A stretch of DNA of 12,411 nucleotides, taken from assembly GCA_018644745.1 (NCBI GenBank), contig JABGPX010000409.1, positions 1-12,411 on the forward strand. The letters are read 5' to 3'. The DNA is from Spirochaetales bacterium (GTDB lineage Bacteria; Spirochaetota; Spirochaetia; ARS1246). The position numbers and the translations under genes were made by a program. A model generated the notes under the pieces. The model made no database searches. It was not told the origin of the DNA and was given only the letters and a program-made list of their open reading frames with translations. This document shows, piece after piece, positions 1 through 7,545 of the stretch. Position 1 is the stretch's first letter, and each line of letters begins with the position of its first letter.

Positions 1-215
1 ATGGGACATGACAGTCTGGAAGCGGAAGCAAACTCGACGGCTTTTATATCCACTTCGGTATAGAGTGCCGCAGCCTGTTCGAATTGCTGATGAGACATCG
101 TTTTCACCACCTTCTTGGCCATATTATATGTTTCTTGTTGCTCAGTTGAAAGATCGAAAAGCGGTTCATATTGACCCTGGTCCCGGGTCTTCGTATAATC
201 CTTGAACACAATCAC
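1..215 (-). CDS. Partial unrecognised protein, 5' part, open at the left edge
   Basis: On the minus strand a reading frame stays open from an in-frame TAA near 280 to the window edge. The most protein-like part reads VIVFKDYTKTRDQGQYEPLF near the start and later AKKVVKTMSHQQFEQAAALY, a soluble, helix-prone composition. I do not recognise the family. The chosen start is a GTG at 213-215, because AGGTG lies six bases before it. Other possible starts are GTGs at 207-209 and 222-224, or the ATG at 120-122, which has no good ribosome binding site but begins with the common MAKK. It is divergent from gltX, and a good plus-strand promoter candidate (171-199) lies inside its first codons. That overlap argues either for the shorter start or against the frame being a gene. 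The competing plus-strand frame 8-205 has an unlikely composition. Confidence 0.4.
   Translation of the reverse strand, partial: MIVFKDYTKTRDQGQYEPLFDLSTEQQETYNMAKKVVKTMSHQQFEQAAALYTEVDIKAVEFASASRLSCP
171..199 (+). promoter_or_regulatory. Candidate sigma70-type promoter for the gltX-glyS-tyrS operon
   Basis: TTGACC at 171-176 and TATAAT at 194-199 are separated by exactly 17 bases, five of six and six of six matches to the housekeeping consensus. Transcription would start near 206, giving a leader of about 65 bases before gltX. The spacer holds the small palindrome CCCGGG. A second TATAAT at 243-248 is closer to gltX but has no recognisable -35 box. The assignment rests on consensus matching only. 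Confidence 0.5.
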
Positions 216-271
216 TGATCGCACCTGTATTAATAATTCATCTATAATATAGAGAAAACAAGGATGCACAC

Positions 272-1741
272 ATGAGAGTTAGGGTAAGATACGCGCCATC
301 TCCCACAGGCCTTCAGCACATAGGCCATGTTCGCACCGCCCTGTTTGATTACCTGCTGTCCCGCGCGAATGGCGGCGACTTCATCCTCAGGATTGAGGAT
401 ACCGATCAGGCAAGATCAACGGACGGCGCGATTCAGGATTTGTACGATACCTTTGAATGGCTTGGATTCAAATGGGATGAAGGCCCCGATGTGGGCGGTC
501 CTCATGCTCCATATATTCAGTCAGAAAAGAAAGAAATATACTCTGGATACGCTGAAGAATTGCTGGAGAAGAGGTATGCGTACCGGTGCTTCTGCTCCGA
601 GGAGCGGATAGATGCGCTTCGAGAGGAAAAGGGAAATAAGGGCGGCGGATACGATCGTCACTGCCGCGATCTATCCTCAGAGCAAATAGCCACCTATGAA
701 TCTCAGGACATAAATCCTGTAATACGCTTCAAGGTGCCGCTGGAGGGAAAAACCACTCTCCAGGATGCGATTCTCGGCGAGGTTAGTCGGAAGAACAAAG
801 ATATTCCCGTGGACCCTATATTGGTCAAATCTGATGGGATGCCCACGTATCACCTGGCCGCAACAATAGACGACCACTTAATGGAAATAAGCCATGTTCT
901 TAGAGCACAGGAATGGCTTCCTTCCGCAGGATTACATATTCTTCTGTACAAAGCTTTTGGATGGGAACCTCCCGTGTTCTGTCATCTCCCAGTGGTTCTC
1001 GGAAAAGACGGGCAAAAGCTCTCCAAACGCCATGGGTCGACGAGTATGAAGGAATTTATAGCGGCGGGATACCTTCCTGAAGCTATTATTAACTATGTCG
1101 CCCTGCTTGGATGGTCTTTCGACGATCAGCGGGAGTTTTTCACCCTCGATGAACTCGAAAAGGTATTCACTCTTGAGAAGCTGAATAAAGCGCCGGCTGT
1201 GTTCGATTATAAGAAACTTGATTGGTTTAACGGCCAGTATATTCGTCAAAAAGCTGACACCGAGTTAGAGGAGCTGCTGATACCATATCTGAAACGCGCT
1301 TCAATTGTACCCGAGGTGCTAAGCCAGGTGGAAAAAGAGATCATCGACGGAATGATTCCGCTGGTAAAAGAGCGGCTGCGTCTCCTCCCGCAAATTACGG
1401 AGCTTGTGCGGTTTCTTTTTCAGGATGTACCGGTCTCGGAGCCCGGGGCCCTTATTCCCAAAAGATTGGACGCGGTGCAGACCAAAATGGCTCTGGTAAA
1501 GGGAAGAGAGATACTGGCTGATTTCATGGAGCGGGACGATGAAGGGAATGAAGAGTTATTCAGGAAGGCTTCAGAGGAGCTCGGTATCAAGCTCGGGGAT
1601 ATTCTCATGCCCCTCAGAGTTTCGGTAACCGGCAGCCCTTCATCACCGCCGCTCTTCGGCTCGATGAGACTGCTCGGATCTGAGAAAACGCTATTTCGTG
1701 TCGATCGGGCTATTGGATTGCTCGAGAACGCCGAATCTTAA
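272..1741 (+). CDS. gltX: Glutamyl-tRNA synthetase (class I)
   Basis: Attaches glutamate to tRNA(Glu) using ATP, in the cytoplasm. The 489-residue length is normal for bacterial GluRS. The class I nucleotide-binding signature PSPTGLQHIGH lies at residues 9-19 and the KMSKS-type loop reads KLSKR at 249-253. The pair C106-x-C108, with YDRHC ending at C131, fits the zinc-binding insertion of many bacterial GluRS. FILRIEDTDQ (37-46) is the conserved glutamate-site segment, and the all-helical anticodon-binding part follows from about residue 330. The ATG is preceded by AAGGA seven bases upstream. It is first in a tight operon with glyS (34-base gap) and tyrS. A GlnRS gene lies nearby, so this GluRS may be of the discriminating kind, but residue-level proof was not possible. 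The sequence style (TGLQHIG..RTALFDY) resembles spirochaete enzymes. Confidence 0.97.
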   Translation: MRVRVRYAPSPTGLQHIGHVRTALFDYLLSRANGGDFILRIEDTDQARSTDGAIQDLYDTFEWLGFKWDEGPDVGGPHAPYIQSEKKEIYSGYAEELLEKRYAYRCFCSEERIDALREEKGNKGGGYDRHCRDLSSEQIATYESQDINPVIRFKVPLEGKTTLQDAILGEVSRKNKDIPVDPILVKSDGMPTYHLAATIDDHLMEISHVLRAQEWLPSAGLHILLYKAFGWEPPVFCHLPVVLGKDGQKLSKRHGSTSMKEFIAAGYLPEAIINYVALLGWSFDDQREFFTLDELEKVFTLEKLNKAPAVFDYKKLDWFNGQYIRQKADTELEELLIPYLKRASIVPEVLSQVEKEIIDGMIPLVKERLRLLPQITELVRFLFQDVPVSEPGALIPKRLDAVQTKMALVKGREILADFMERDDEGNEELFRKASEELGIKLGDILMPLRVSVTGSPSSPPLFGSMRLLGSEKTLFRVDRAIGLLENAES

Positions 1742-1764
1742 ACAACGGCAACAAAAAGAGAACA

Positions 1765-1770
1765 AGAGGA
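1765..1770 (+). promoter_or_regulatory. Ribosome binding site that sets the glyS start
   Basis: AGAGGA lies five bases before the ATG at 1776. It supports that start over an upstream in-frame ATG at 1698, which sits inside the gltX coding sequence, lacks such a site and would add 26 residues unlike the family. Confidence 0.7.
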
Positions 1771-1775
1771 AAATA

Positions 1776-3113
1776 ATGGCTGAAACTGTAAGTATGGAAA
1801 AATTAGTATCTCTGTGCAAGCGGCGGGGATTTATATATCAATCAAGTGAACTATACGGCGGTCTTTCCTCGGCATGGGATTATGGCCCTTTAGGTGTCGA
1901 ATTGAAGAATCGGATCAAGGATTTCTGGTGGCGGGAAATGACCCAGCTTCACGACAACATCGTTGGACTCGACGCCGCGATCATGATGCATCCACGGGTA
2001 TGGGAAGCATCCGGTCATGTAGAAAACTTCACCGACCCGCTGGTAGACTGCAAAAGGTGCAAGCACCGGTTTCGAGAAGACCAGATGCCGGAAGAAAGCC
2101 GCGAAGCAAAAAAATGTCCCGACTGCGGTGGTGAGCTGACAGAGGCACGGCAGTTCAATCTTATGTTCAAAACCCACATGGGGCCGTTGGCCGAAGGGGG
2201 CTCTGAGGTTTATTTGCGGCCGGAAACCGCTCAGGGTATATATGTGAATTTCAAGAATGTTCACCAGAGCACCCGGGTGAAGGTGCCCTTCGGAATAGCT
2301 CAGGTGGGAAAGGCTTTCAGGAATGAGATAACCACCAAAAATTTCATATTTCGAACCTGTGAGTTCGAGCAGATGGAAATGCAGTATTTCGTCCATCCGG
2401 ATGAAGATGAAAAGCAATTCGATTTCTGGCTTGAAGAACGGCAGAAATATTATCAAAAACTAGGAATTCGCAAGAATAGACTCAGACTCCATGAGCATGG
2501 ACCGACGGAGCTTGCCTTTTACGCTAAGAAGGCCTTTGATATAGAATACGAGTTTCCCTTTGGCTGGTCGGAGCTGGAAGGTGTCCATAATCGAACAGAT
2601 TATGATCTCAAGCGCCACGCTGAGTATTCAGGCAAGGATTTGGAATATCTTGATGATCAGACCAGGGAGCGTTTCATCCCTTGGGTTGTTGAGACATCCG
2701 CTGGACTTACTCGGACAGTGCTCACGGTTCTTGCCGATGCCTACGAAGAGGAGCAGCTCGATGGAGATGAACGAACGGTTCTGCATTTTCATCCTTCTGT
2801 GGCGCCGATAACCATTGGTGTTTTCCCTCTGGTAAAGAAGGATGGACTGGCGGAACTTGCGGGAGATATCGAGAAGGAACTGCGGGAAGATTTTTCAACT
2901 TTTTATGATCAAGGCGGCGCGATCGGAAGGCGGTATAGGCGCCAGGATGAGATAGGTACACCTTTCTGTATCACTGTCGACTACGAGACAAAAGACGACA
3001 CTACGGTTACTCTGCGATTCAGAGATACAATGGAGCAGGTCCGGATTCCGAGGGCCGAGCTCGCTGAAAGAATCCGGAAAGAAATCAAAAGCTATAAAAG
3101 GGCGGACAAGTGA
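1776..3113 (+). CDS. glyS: Glycyl-tRNA synthetase (class II, single-chain alpha2 type)
   Basis: Charges tRNA(Gly) with glycine. The 445 residues from the ATG at 1776 match the alpha2-type enzyme (also called GlyQS), not the two-subunit alpha2beta2 form. N-terminal GFIYQSSELYGG and AWDYGPLG (residues 18-40) are hallmarks of the family. Class II motif 2 is the GKAFRNEI...FRTCEFEQME stretch (178-202) and motif 3 is ETSAGLTRTVL (306-316). The HGPTELAFYA (241-250) and FGWSELEGVHNRTDYDL segments belong to the glycine-binding core. C92, C95, C114 and C117 form two CxxC pairs suggesting a metal-binding insertion. The anticodon-binding domain spans about 340-445 (HPSVAPITIGVFPL). It sits 34 bases after gltX, and its TGA overlaps the tyrS GTG start, so translational coupling is likely. 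Confidence 0.96.
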   Translation: MAETVSMEKLVSLCKRRGFIYQSSELYGGLSSAWDYGPLGVELKNRIKDFWWREMTQLHDNIVGLDAAIMMHPRVWEASGHVENFTDPLVDCKRCKHRFREDQMPEESREAKKCPDCGGELTEARQFNLMFKTHMGPLAEGGSEVYLRPETAQGIYVNFKNVHQSTRVKVPFGIAQVGKAFRNEITTKNFIFRTCEFEQMEMQYFVHPDEDEKQFDFWLEERQKYYQKLGIRKNRLRLHEHGPTELAFYAKKAFDIEYEFPFGWSELEGVHNRTDYDLKRHAEYSGKDLEYLDDQTRERFIPWVVETSAGLTRTVLTVLADAYEEEQLDGDERTVLHFHPSVAPITIGVFPLVKKDGLAELAGDIEKELREDFSTFYDQGGAIGRRYRRQDEIGTPFCITVDYETKDDTTVTLRFRDTMEQVRIPRAELAERIRKEIKSYKRADK

Positions 3114-4339
3114 AAACAGGATTAGAAGAGCTGCGGGAACGGGGTTTTATTCAGCAATGCACAAATCTCGAGGGTTTAGAAAAACTCCTGGAAACAGAAA
3201 CCGTTTCATACTACTGCGGCTTTGACCCGACCGGCCCGAGCCTGCATGCCGGACACCTGATCCCCCTTTTCGCGATGGCCCATCTCAATAGGGCAGGGCA
3301 CAGAGCTATTGCTCTCGTCGGCGGGGGAACCGCCCTCATCGGTGATCCGTCGGGTAAATCTGAGATGCGGAAGATGCAGACAAAAGATCAGATCGCTGAT
3401 AACGCTGAGAAAATAAAAGGCCAAATAGCGAAATTCATCGATTTCGATTCCGGAAAAGCTATTCTGGTTGATAATGCCGATTGGCTGAAGGAGCTGAACT
3501 ATATCGATTTCCTTCGTGACATCGGGCGGCACTTCTCAGTGAATAGGATGCTCAGCTTCGAGACATACAAGATCCGCCTCGAAACAGGTCTCTCCTTTAT
3601 CGAGTTTAACTATCAGCTTCTCCAGTCGTTTGACTTTCTTACGCTCTTTCAGCGTGAAGGATGCAAGCTTCAGGTCGGCGGTGATGATCAATGGGGAAAT
3701 ATTGTCTCGGGCGCTGATCTTACGAGGCGTATCGAAGGTACCGAGGTAATCGGTTTGACTTTTCCGCTGGTAACGCGTTCGGATGGCAAGAAGATGGGCA
3801 AGACGGAGAAAGGTGCTCTTTTTCTCGATCCGTCGGTTACCTCTCCTTTTGAGTTTTATCAGTACTGGAGAAATGTCGCGGACCCGGATGTTGAGAGGTT
3901 TCTTATGCTCTACACATTTCTCCCTGTCGAGGAGGTCCGTGAATTGGGATCTCTACAAGGCCAGGAGATCAACCGCGCGAAAGAAGCCCTTGCATATCAG
4001 CTGACATCAATTGTCCATGGTAAAGCTGAGGCCGATCAGGCCCAGGAAGCCGCAAAGGCAGCTTTCTCATCAGGCGGAGGCAGCACCTCATCGATTCCGT
4101 CTATCAGCATCAGCCGGGGGGAATTCTCCGAAGGAATACCGGTCCTGGAGCTGTTCGCGCGAACATCCCTCTGTGCTTCAAGAAGTGAGGCGCGCCGGCT
4201 CGTTAGCCAAGGCGGTGCTTCGATTAACGAGAAAAAAGTTACCGATATAGAACTTACTATTGATGAATCCTGGATTGAGGACGACCGCATTACCCTTAGA
4301 GCAGGCAAGAAGAGATACTTTCAGATCGATATCGCTTAG
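3110..4339 (+). CDS. tyrS: Tyrosyl-tRNA synthetase (class I)
   Basis: Charges tRNA(Tyr) with tyrosine in the cytoplasm. The length of 409 residues is typical of bacterial TyrRS. YYCGFDPTGPSLHAGHL (34-50) contains the tyrosine-pocket start and a HAGH form of the HIGH motif at 46-49. GDPSGK (78-83), the FIEFNYQLLQSFD segment (163-175) and LQVGGDDQWGNI (187-198) line the active site. The second signature reads KMGKT at 228-232, a known TyrRS variant of KMSKS. An S4-type RNA-binding domain occupies about 345-409 (ASRSEARRLVSQGGASIN). Translation begins at a GTG whose last two bases are the first two of the glyS stop (GTGA). This overlap suggests ribosome re-initiation. Only 16 bases separate its TAG from the convergent glnS stop, and no convincing terminator hairpin is seen there. 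Confidence 0.97.
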   Translation: MKTGLEELRERGFIQQCTNLEGLEKLLETETVSYYCGFDPTGPSLHAGHLIPLFAMAHLNRAGHRAIALVGGGTALIGDPSGKSEMRKMQTKDQIADNAEKIKGQIAKFIDFDSGKAILVDNADWLKELNYIDFLRDIGRHFSVNRMLSFETYKIRLETGLSFIEFNYQLLQSFDFLTLFQREGCKLQVGGDDQWGNIVSGADLTRRIEGTEVIGLTFPLVTRSDGKKMGKTEKGALFLDPSVTSPFEFYQYWRNVADPDVERFLMLYTFLPVEEVRELGSLQGQEINRAKEALAYQLTSIVHGKAEADQAQEAAKAAFSSGGGSTSSIPSISISRGEFSEGIPVLELFARTSLCASRSEARRLVSQGGASINEKKVTDIELTIDESWIEDDRITLRAGKKRYFQIDIA

Positions 4340-4355
4340 GCGCATAGAGGCGCTC

Positions 4356-6080
4356 TCAAGCTTTCGTTTTGCCGCCGGTCTGACGTTCAATTTTTGCCCA
4401 ACTGTCTCTAAGGCCGACTATTCGGTTAAAGACAGGTCGGCCGTCACCGGTATTCTCGGTATCTCTCGAGTAATATCCCTGTCTGAGGAACTGCATCCGG
4501 TCGCCGGTAATTGAATCTTTTAAAGCAGGCTCCAGTTTGCAGTGGTCGAGTATCGTGAGAGAGTCTGCATTCAAATGATCGAGGAAATTCTCCTGTTCTT
4601 CGACATTTTCAGAAGTAAACAACCGATCAAACAGACACACCCGCGCGTCGACCGCTTCAGCGGCGGTTACCCAATGTAGAGTGCCTTTGATTTTTCTGCC
4701 GTCTTCCGACGATCCGCCCTTTGTCGCCGGATCGTATGTGCAGTGAATTTCGCTGATTTTTCCCGTGTCATCCTTAACAACATCCGTGCAGGTAATATAG
4801 TACGCGTGCTTCAGGCGGACCTCTTTGCCCGGTGACAGTCTGAAGTATTTGCGCGGCGGGTCTTCTTTGAAGTCCTCCCGCTCGATGTAAAGCTCACGGC
4901 CAAAGGTGAGAGTTCTGGTGCCGGAATCCGGATCTTCAGGATTGTTCTCGGCTTCTAATTGTTCAGAGCTATCCGCAGGATAATTATCCACTATCACAAG
5001 GATGGGATCGAGCACCGCCATAACTCTAGGCGCTGACTTATTGAGTTCCTCACGGGTAATAAACTCTAACAACGCTATATCTACCATGCTGTGGGTTTTG
5101 GACATCCCGATTCTTTTTATAAAAGCCCGTAATATCTCAGGAGTGTACCCGCGTCTTCTCAGACCGGACAGGGTAGGCATCCTCGGGTCGTCCCAGCCGC
5201 TGACATGCCCTTCCTCCACGAGTCTTCGTAGTTTCCTCTTGCTTAGTACCGTGTAGGTCAGGTTGAGGCGAGCAAATTCAATTTGCCGCGGGTGATGTAT
5301 ACCCAGTTCATCGAGGAACCAATCGTATAGAGGACGATGGTCTTCAAACGCCAGATCGCAAAGAGAGTGAGTAATGCCTTCAATGGAATCGGACTGACCG
5401 TGCGCCCAGTCGTATGTCGGATAGATGCACCAATCATCGCCTGTTCGGTGATGATGAGCGTGCATAATGCGGTACATTACCGGATCGCGCATATTCATAT
5501 TGGGGGATGCCATATCGATTTTTGCTCTTAGGACCCGCGCACCGTCTTCGTAATCGCCTGCCCGCATCTTCCCGAAGAGTTCCAGGTTTTCTTCGATACT
5601 TCTGTTGCGAAACGGGCTATTGGTACCCGGCTCGGTTAATGTCCCCCGATGTTTTCGGGTTTCTTCGGCGCTCAGGTCATCTACATATGCCTTGCCATTT
5701 CTTATCAACGTAACCGCCATATCGTGGAGCGCGCCGTAGTAGTCGGAAGCAAAATACTCGTTTTCTTTCCAATCTATCCCGAGCCATCGCAGATCCGTCT
5801 TTATCGCTTCGACAAAAGCGGTTTCTTCCTTGAGCGGATTGGTATCATCAAATCGAAGATTGCACCTTCCCCCAAACTCGTCGGCAACTCCGGAGCTGAG
5901 GAGGAATGCCTTTGCATGGCCAATATGGAGAAAACCGTTTGGCTCAGGAGGAAGACGCGTTACTACCTGTCCTTCAAACCTTCCGGCTTCGATATCTTCA
6001 TCAATAATCGTTCGAATGAAATCTTTCCCCGAAGGGGCAATCTCCGTATCCGGTGTGTTGTCAGGTTTATTCTCGGCCAT
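4356..6080 (-). CDS. glnS: Glutaminyl-tRNA synthetase (class I)
   Basis: Charges tRNA(Gln) directly with glutamine. It has 574 residues, close to the usual bacterial size. [16 protein letters not shown] (44-59) holds the HIGH motif at 52-55, RFDDTNP (76-82) follows, and the second signature is VLSKRKL (278-284), the typical GlnRS form of [25 protein letters not shown] (295-314) is diagnostic for GlnRS over GluRS. The two beta-barrel anticodon domains extend from about 350 to the end. GGAGG lies eleven bases before the ATG, slightly far. It converges with tyrS and is divergent from the lipid-kinase gene. Bacterial GlnRS is generally held to have entered bacteria by transfer from eukaryotes, so its presence in the synthetase cluster is informative. 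Whether GatCAB also exists cannot be seen here. Confidence 0.97.
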   Translation of the reverse strand: MAENKPDNTPDTEIAPSGKDFIRTIIDEDIEAGRFEGQVVTRLPPEPNGFLHIGHAKAFLLSSGVADEFGGRCNLRFDDTNPLKEETAFVEAIKTDLRWLGIDWKENEYFASDYYGALHDMAVTLIRNGKAYVDDLSAEETRKHRGTLTEPGTNSPFRNRSIEENLELFGKMRAGDYEDGARVLRAKIDMASPNMNMRDPVMYRIMHAHHHRTGDDWCIYPTYDWAHGQSDSIEGITHSLCDLAFEDHRPLYDWFLDELGIHHPRQIEFARLNLTYTVLSKRKLRRLVEEGHVSGWDDPRMPTLSGLRRRGYTPEILRAFIKRIGMSKTHSMVDIALLEFITREELNKSAPRVMAVLDPILVIVDNYPADSSEQLEAENNPEDPDSGTRTLTFGRELYIEREDFKEDPPRKYFRLSPGKEVRLKHAYYITCTDVVKDDTGKISEIHCTYDPATKGGSSEDGRKIKGTLHWVTAAEAVDARVCLFDRLFTSENVEEQENFLDHLNADSLTILDHCKLEPALKDSITGDRMQFLRQGYYSRDTENTGDGRPVFNRIVGLRDSWAKIERQTGGKTKA

Positions 6081-6155
6081 GTGCGTTCGTTCCTCCAGGT
6101 AATCAGGTAAGGCGGGGAGTTTAGCACATTTGCATCGGCGCTTCCACTATGCGGG

Positions 6156-6183
6156 TTGATTTGCCGGTTAGTCATGGTATGAT
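6156..6183 (+). promoter_or_regulatory. Candidate promoter of the lipid-kinase gene
   Basis: TTGATT at 6156-6161 and TATGAT at 6178-6183 are 16 bases apart in the divergent region between glnS and the kinase gene. A GGGGG ribosome-binding stretch (6196-6200) and the ATG at 6207 follow at a suitable distance. Based on consensus matching only. Confidence 0.45.
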
Positions 6184-6206
6184 GTGCCAGCATACGGGGG
6201 ATAAAT

Positions 6207-7139
6207 ATGAACTATTTGGTAATCTTCAATCCAAACGCAGCGAATGGAACTGCCGTCAATAAAGTCGACGCGGTTCGATCCAACCTGGATAACTTTAGTC
6301 TCGACTATGAGCTTGTGTTCACCGAAGGTCCTTTCCATGCAACGGAGATCGCGGGTAAGGCGATGGGCAAATATGACGCGGTTGTTACCGTCGGTGGTGA
6401 CGGCACGGCAAATGAAGCGATTAACGGGCTTGTGCAAACCGGCAAGAAGGCGGAAAACCTTCCGTGTTTCGGAATGATCTGCTGCGGCAGAGGTAACGAT
6501 TTCGCTTACGGCGTGGGGATACCAAAGGATTTGGAAGAGGCGTGTTCGATTCTGAACGCTGGTGCCACCCGTCTCATCGATATCGGCCGCATCACCGGAC
6601 CCGAAGTCACCGAAGCCAGGTATTTTGGAAACGGTATAGGCATCGGATTCGATACTGTCGTCGGATTGGAGGCTTCCAAAATCAAATGGGCCCAAGGATT
6701 TCTCGGTTACCTCCTTGGAGCCTTGAAGACTATGTTTTTCTTCTATAATGCTCCCACGATGGAGCTTTCCTCGGATCAGATCAACGAAACCCGGCCGATG
6801 CTGCAGATATCCGCGATGAACGGCACGCGGATGGGGGGGGCGTTCTACATGGCTCCCAAGGCACAGAACAACGATGGCTTGCTGGATCTGTGTATCGCCG
6901 GTGAGCCGAAGAGAGGGGAGATGCTGAACATTATCGTTAAGTATCTGAAAGGCGCACAGGAAGGAGACCCGCACATCACCTTCAGCAAAACAAAGACTCT
7001 TACCGTTAAGTCTGCGGATGCTGCGATAGTTATGCATGCAGATGGCGAGACTATCTGCGCGGAGGGTTCCGAAGTGACGATAGACTGCCTTCCCGGCGTC
7101 CTTAGAGTGCTCTGTTCCGCGGCAGAAGAAGGGAAATAA
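6207..7139 (+). CDS. Diacylglycerol kinase-family (YegS/BmrU-type) lipid kinase
   Basis: Predicted to phosphorylate a lipid alcohol such as diacylglycerol, at the inner face of the membrane. The 310-residue length fits the DAGK catalytic-domain family. NPNAANG (8-14) opens the nucleotide-binding fold, and VTVGGDGTANEAINGL (60-75) is the defining GGDGT motif with its following helix. GRGNDFA (94-100) corresponds to the family's GTGNDFA motif, with Arg replacing the usual Thr. GNGIGIGFD (141-149) matches the start of the second domain, and NDGLLDL followed by a HADGE segment is the usual C-terminal signature. The ATG at 6207 is preceded by GGGGG. The natural lipid substrate is unknown; membership of the NAD-kinase/sphingosine-kinase-like superfamily is certain, the exact substrate is inference. 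It is first in a run with the receptor mini-protein and metF. Confidence 0.9.
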   Translation: MNYLVIFNPNAANGTAVNKVDAVRSNLDNFSLDYELVFTEGPFHATEIAGKAMGKYDAVVTVGGDGTANEAINGLVQTGKKAENLPCFGMICCGRGNDFAYGVGIPKDLEEACSILNAGATRLIDIGRITGPEVTEARYFGNGIGIGFDTVVGLEASKIKWAQGFLGYLLGALKTMFFFYNAPTMELSSDQINETRPMLQISAMNGTRMGGAFYMAPKAQNNDGLLDLCIAGEPKRGEMLNIIVKYLKGAQEGDPHITFSKTKTLTVKSADAAIVMHADGETICAEGSEVTIDCLPGVLRVLCSAAEEGK

Positions 7140-7169
7140 CTTACATTTTTGGTGCAAATCGTGTATGAT
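7140..7169 (+). promoter_or_regulatory. Weak candidate promoter before the receptor mini-protein
   Basis: CTTACA at 7140-7145 and TATGAT at 7164-7169 are 18 bases apart in the 59-base gap after the kinase gene. The -10 box and following G (TATGATG) are identical to those of the kinase promoter candidate. The -35 box matches consensus at only four positions, so this is tentative. Confidence 0.3.
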
Positions 7170-7198
7170 GGCGTTATTCAATACTCAGCGAGCATCAT

Positions 7199-7525
7199 GT
7201 GAACGAAAATATCGGCGCGATCTCAAAGAATGTTGACAATTTACTGGAACTCATATCTCTTATTAATAATGTCGCTTCTCAAACAAATCTCCTTTCGATG
7301 AACGCGGCGATAGAAGCCGCTCACGCAGGAGATTTTGGCAAGGCCTTCGGCCAGATTCAGGATAGCGTGCGGGATGTAGTAAGCTCTTTTTCTGAAATTG
7401 CCGAGATTAGCGAGGAGGCCTCGGGTATAGCCGCGGAGAGTGAAAAGGTTGAAGATATAAGCAGAAAGAATGCAGATAATGCCGTAACCCTTCTTGAAGA
7501 AGTGGAAATATTTAAAACCGAATAA
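7199..7525 (+). CDS. Miniature methyl-accepting chemotaxis protein signalling domain
   Basis: A 108-residue protein made almost entirely of the cytoplasmic signalling tip of chemotaxis receptors. The segment INNVASQTNLLSMNAAIEAA (22-41) followed by HAGDFGKAF (42-50) matches the conserved hairpin that contacts CheA and CheW. The rest is a helical C-terminal arm ending in FKTE, an ending I associate with spirochaete receptors. No sensor domain, membrane segment or HAMP domain is present, and the usual long methylation helices are missing. The start is a GTG; an in-frame stop at 7166-7168 prevents any long upstream extension. The ribosome binding site is poor (GCGAG), and the ATG two bases earlier is followed at once by TGA. 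It may be a functional soluble receptor-like peptide or a remnant of a larger receptor gene. Domain recognition is firm, function is uncertain. Confidence 0.7.
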   Translation: MNENIGAISKNVDNLLELISLINNVASQTNLLSMNAAIEAAHAGDFGKAFGQIQDSVRDVVSSFSEIAEISEEASGIAAESEKVEDISRKNADNAVTLLEEVEIFKTE

Positions 7526-7545
7526 TTTTCGGGCAGGAGACTATT

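Noticed and set aside
8..205. Plus-strand 65-codon frame before gltX
   Set aside because: Composition is unlike a real protein, there is no ribosome binding site, and the minus-strand frame over the same bases looks more protein-like.
1890..2456. 188-codon minus-strand frame inside glyS
   Set aside because: It lies wholly within a confidently identified synthetase gene and shows no motif of its own.
4337..4360. Possible shared terminator between tyrS and glnS
   Set aside because: Only a weak GCGC/GCGC pairing without a T-tract is present, so no terminator can be supported.
6168..7181. Long 337-codon minus-strand frame opposite the lipid kinase gene
   Set aside because: The plus strand encodes a clear DAGK-family protein with GGDGT motif. 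The minus frame has no recognisable motif and is a shadow of it.
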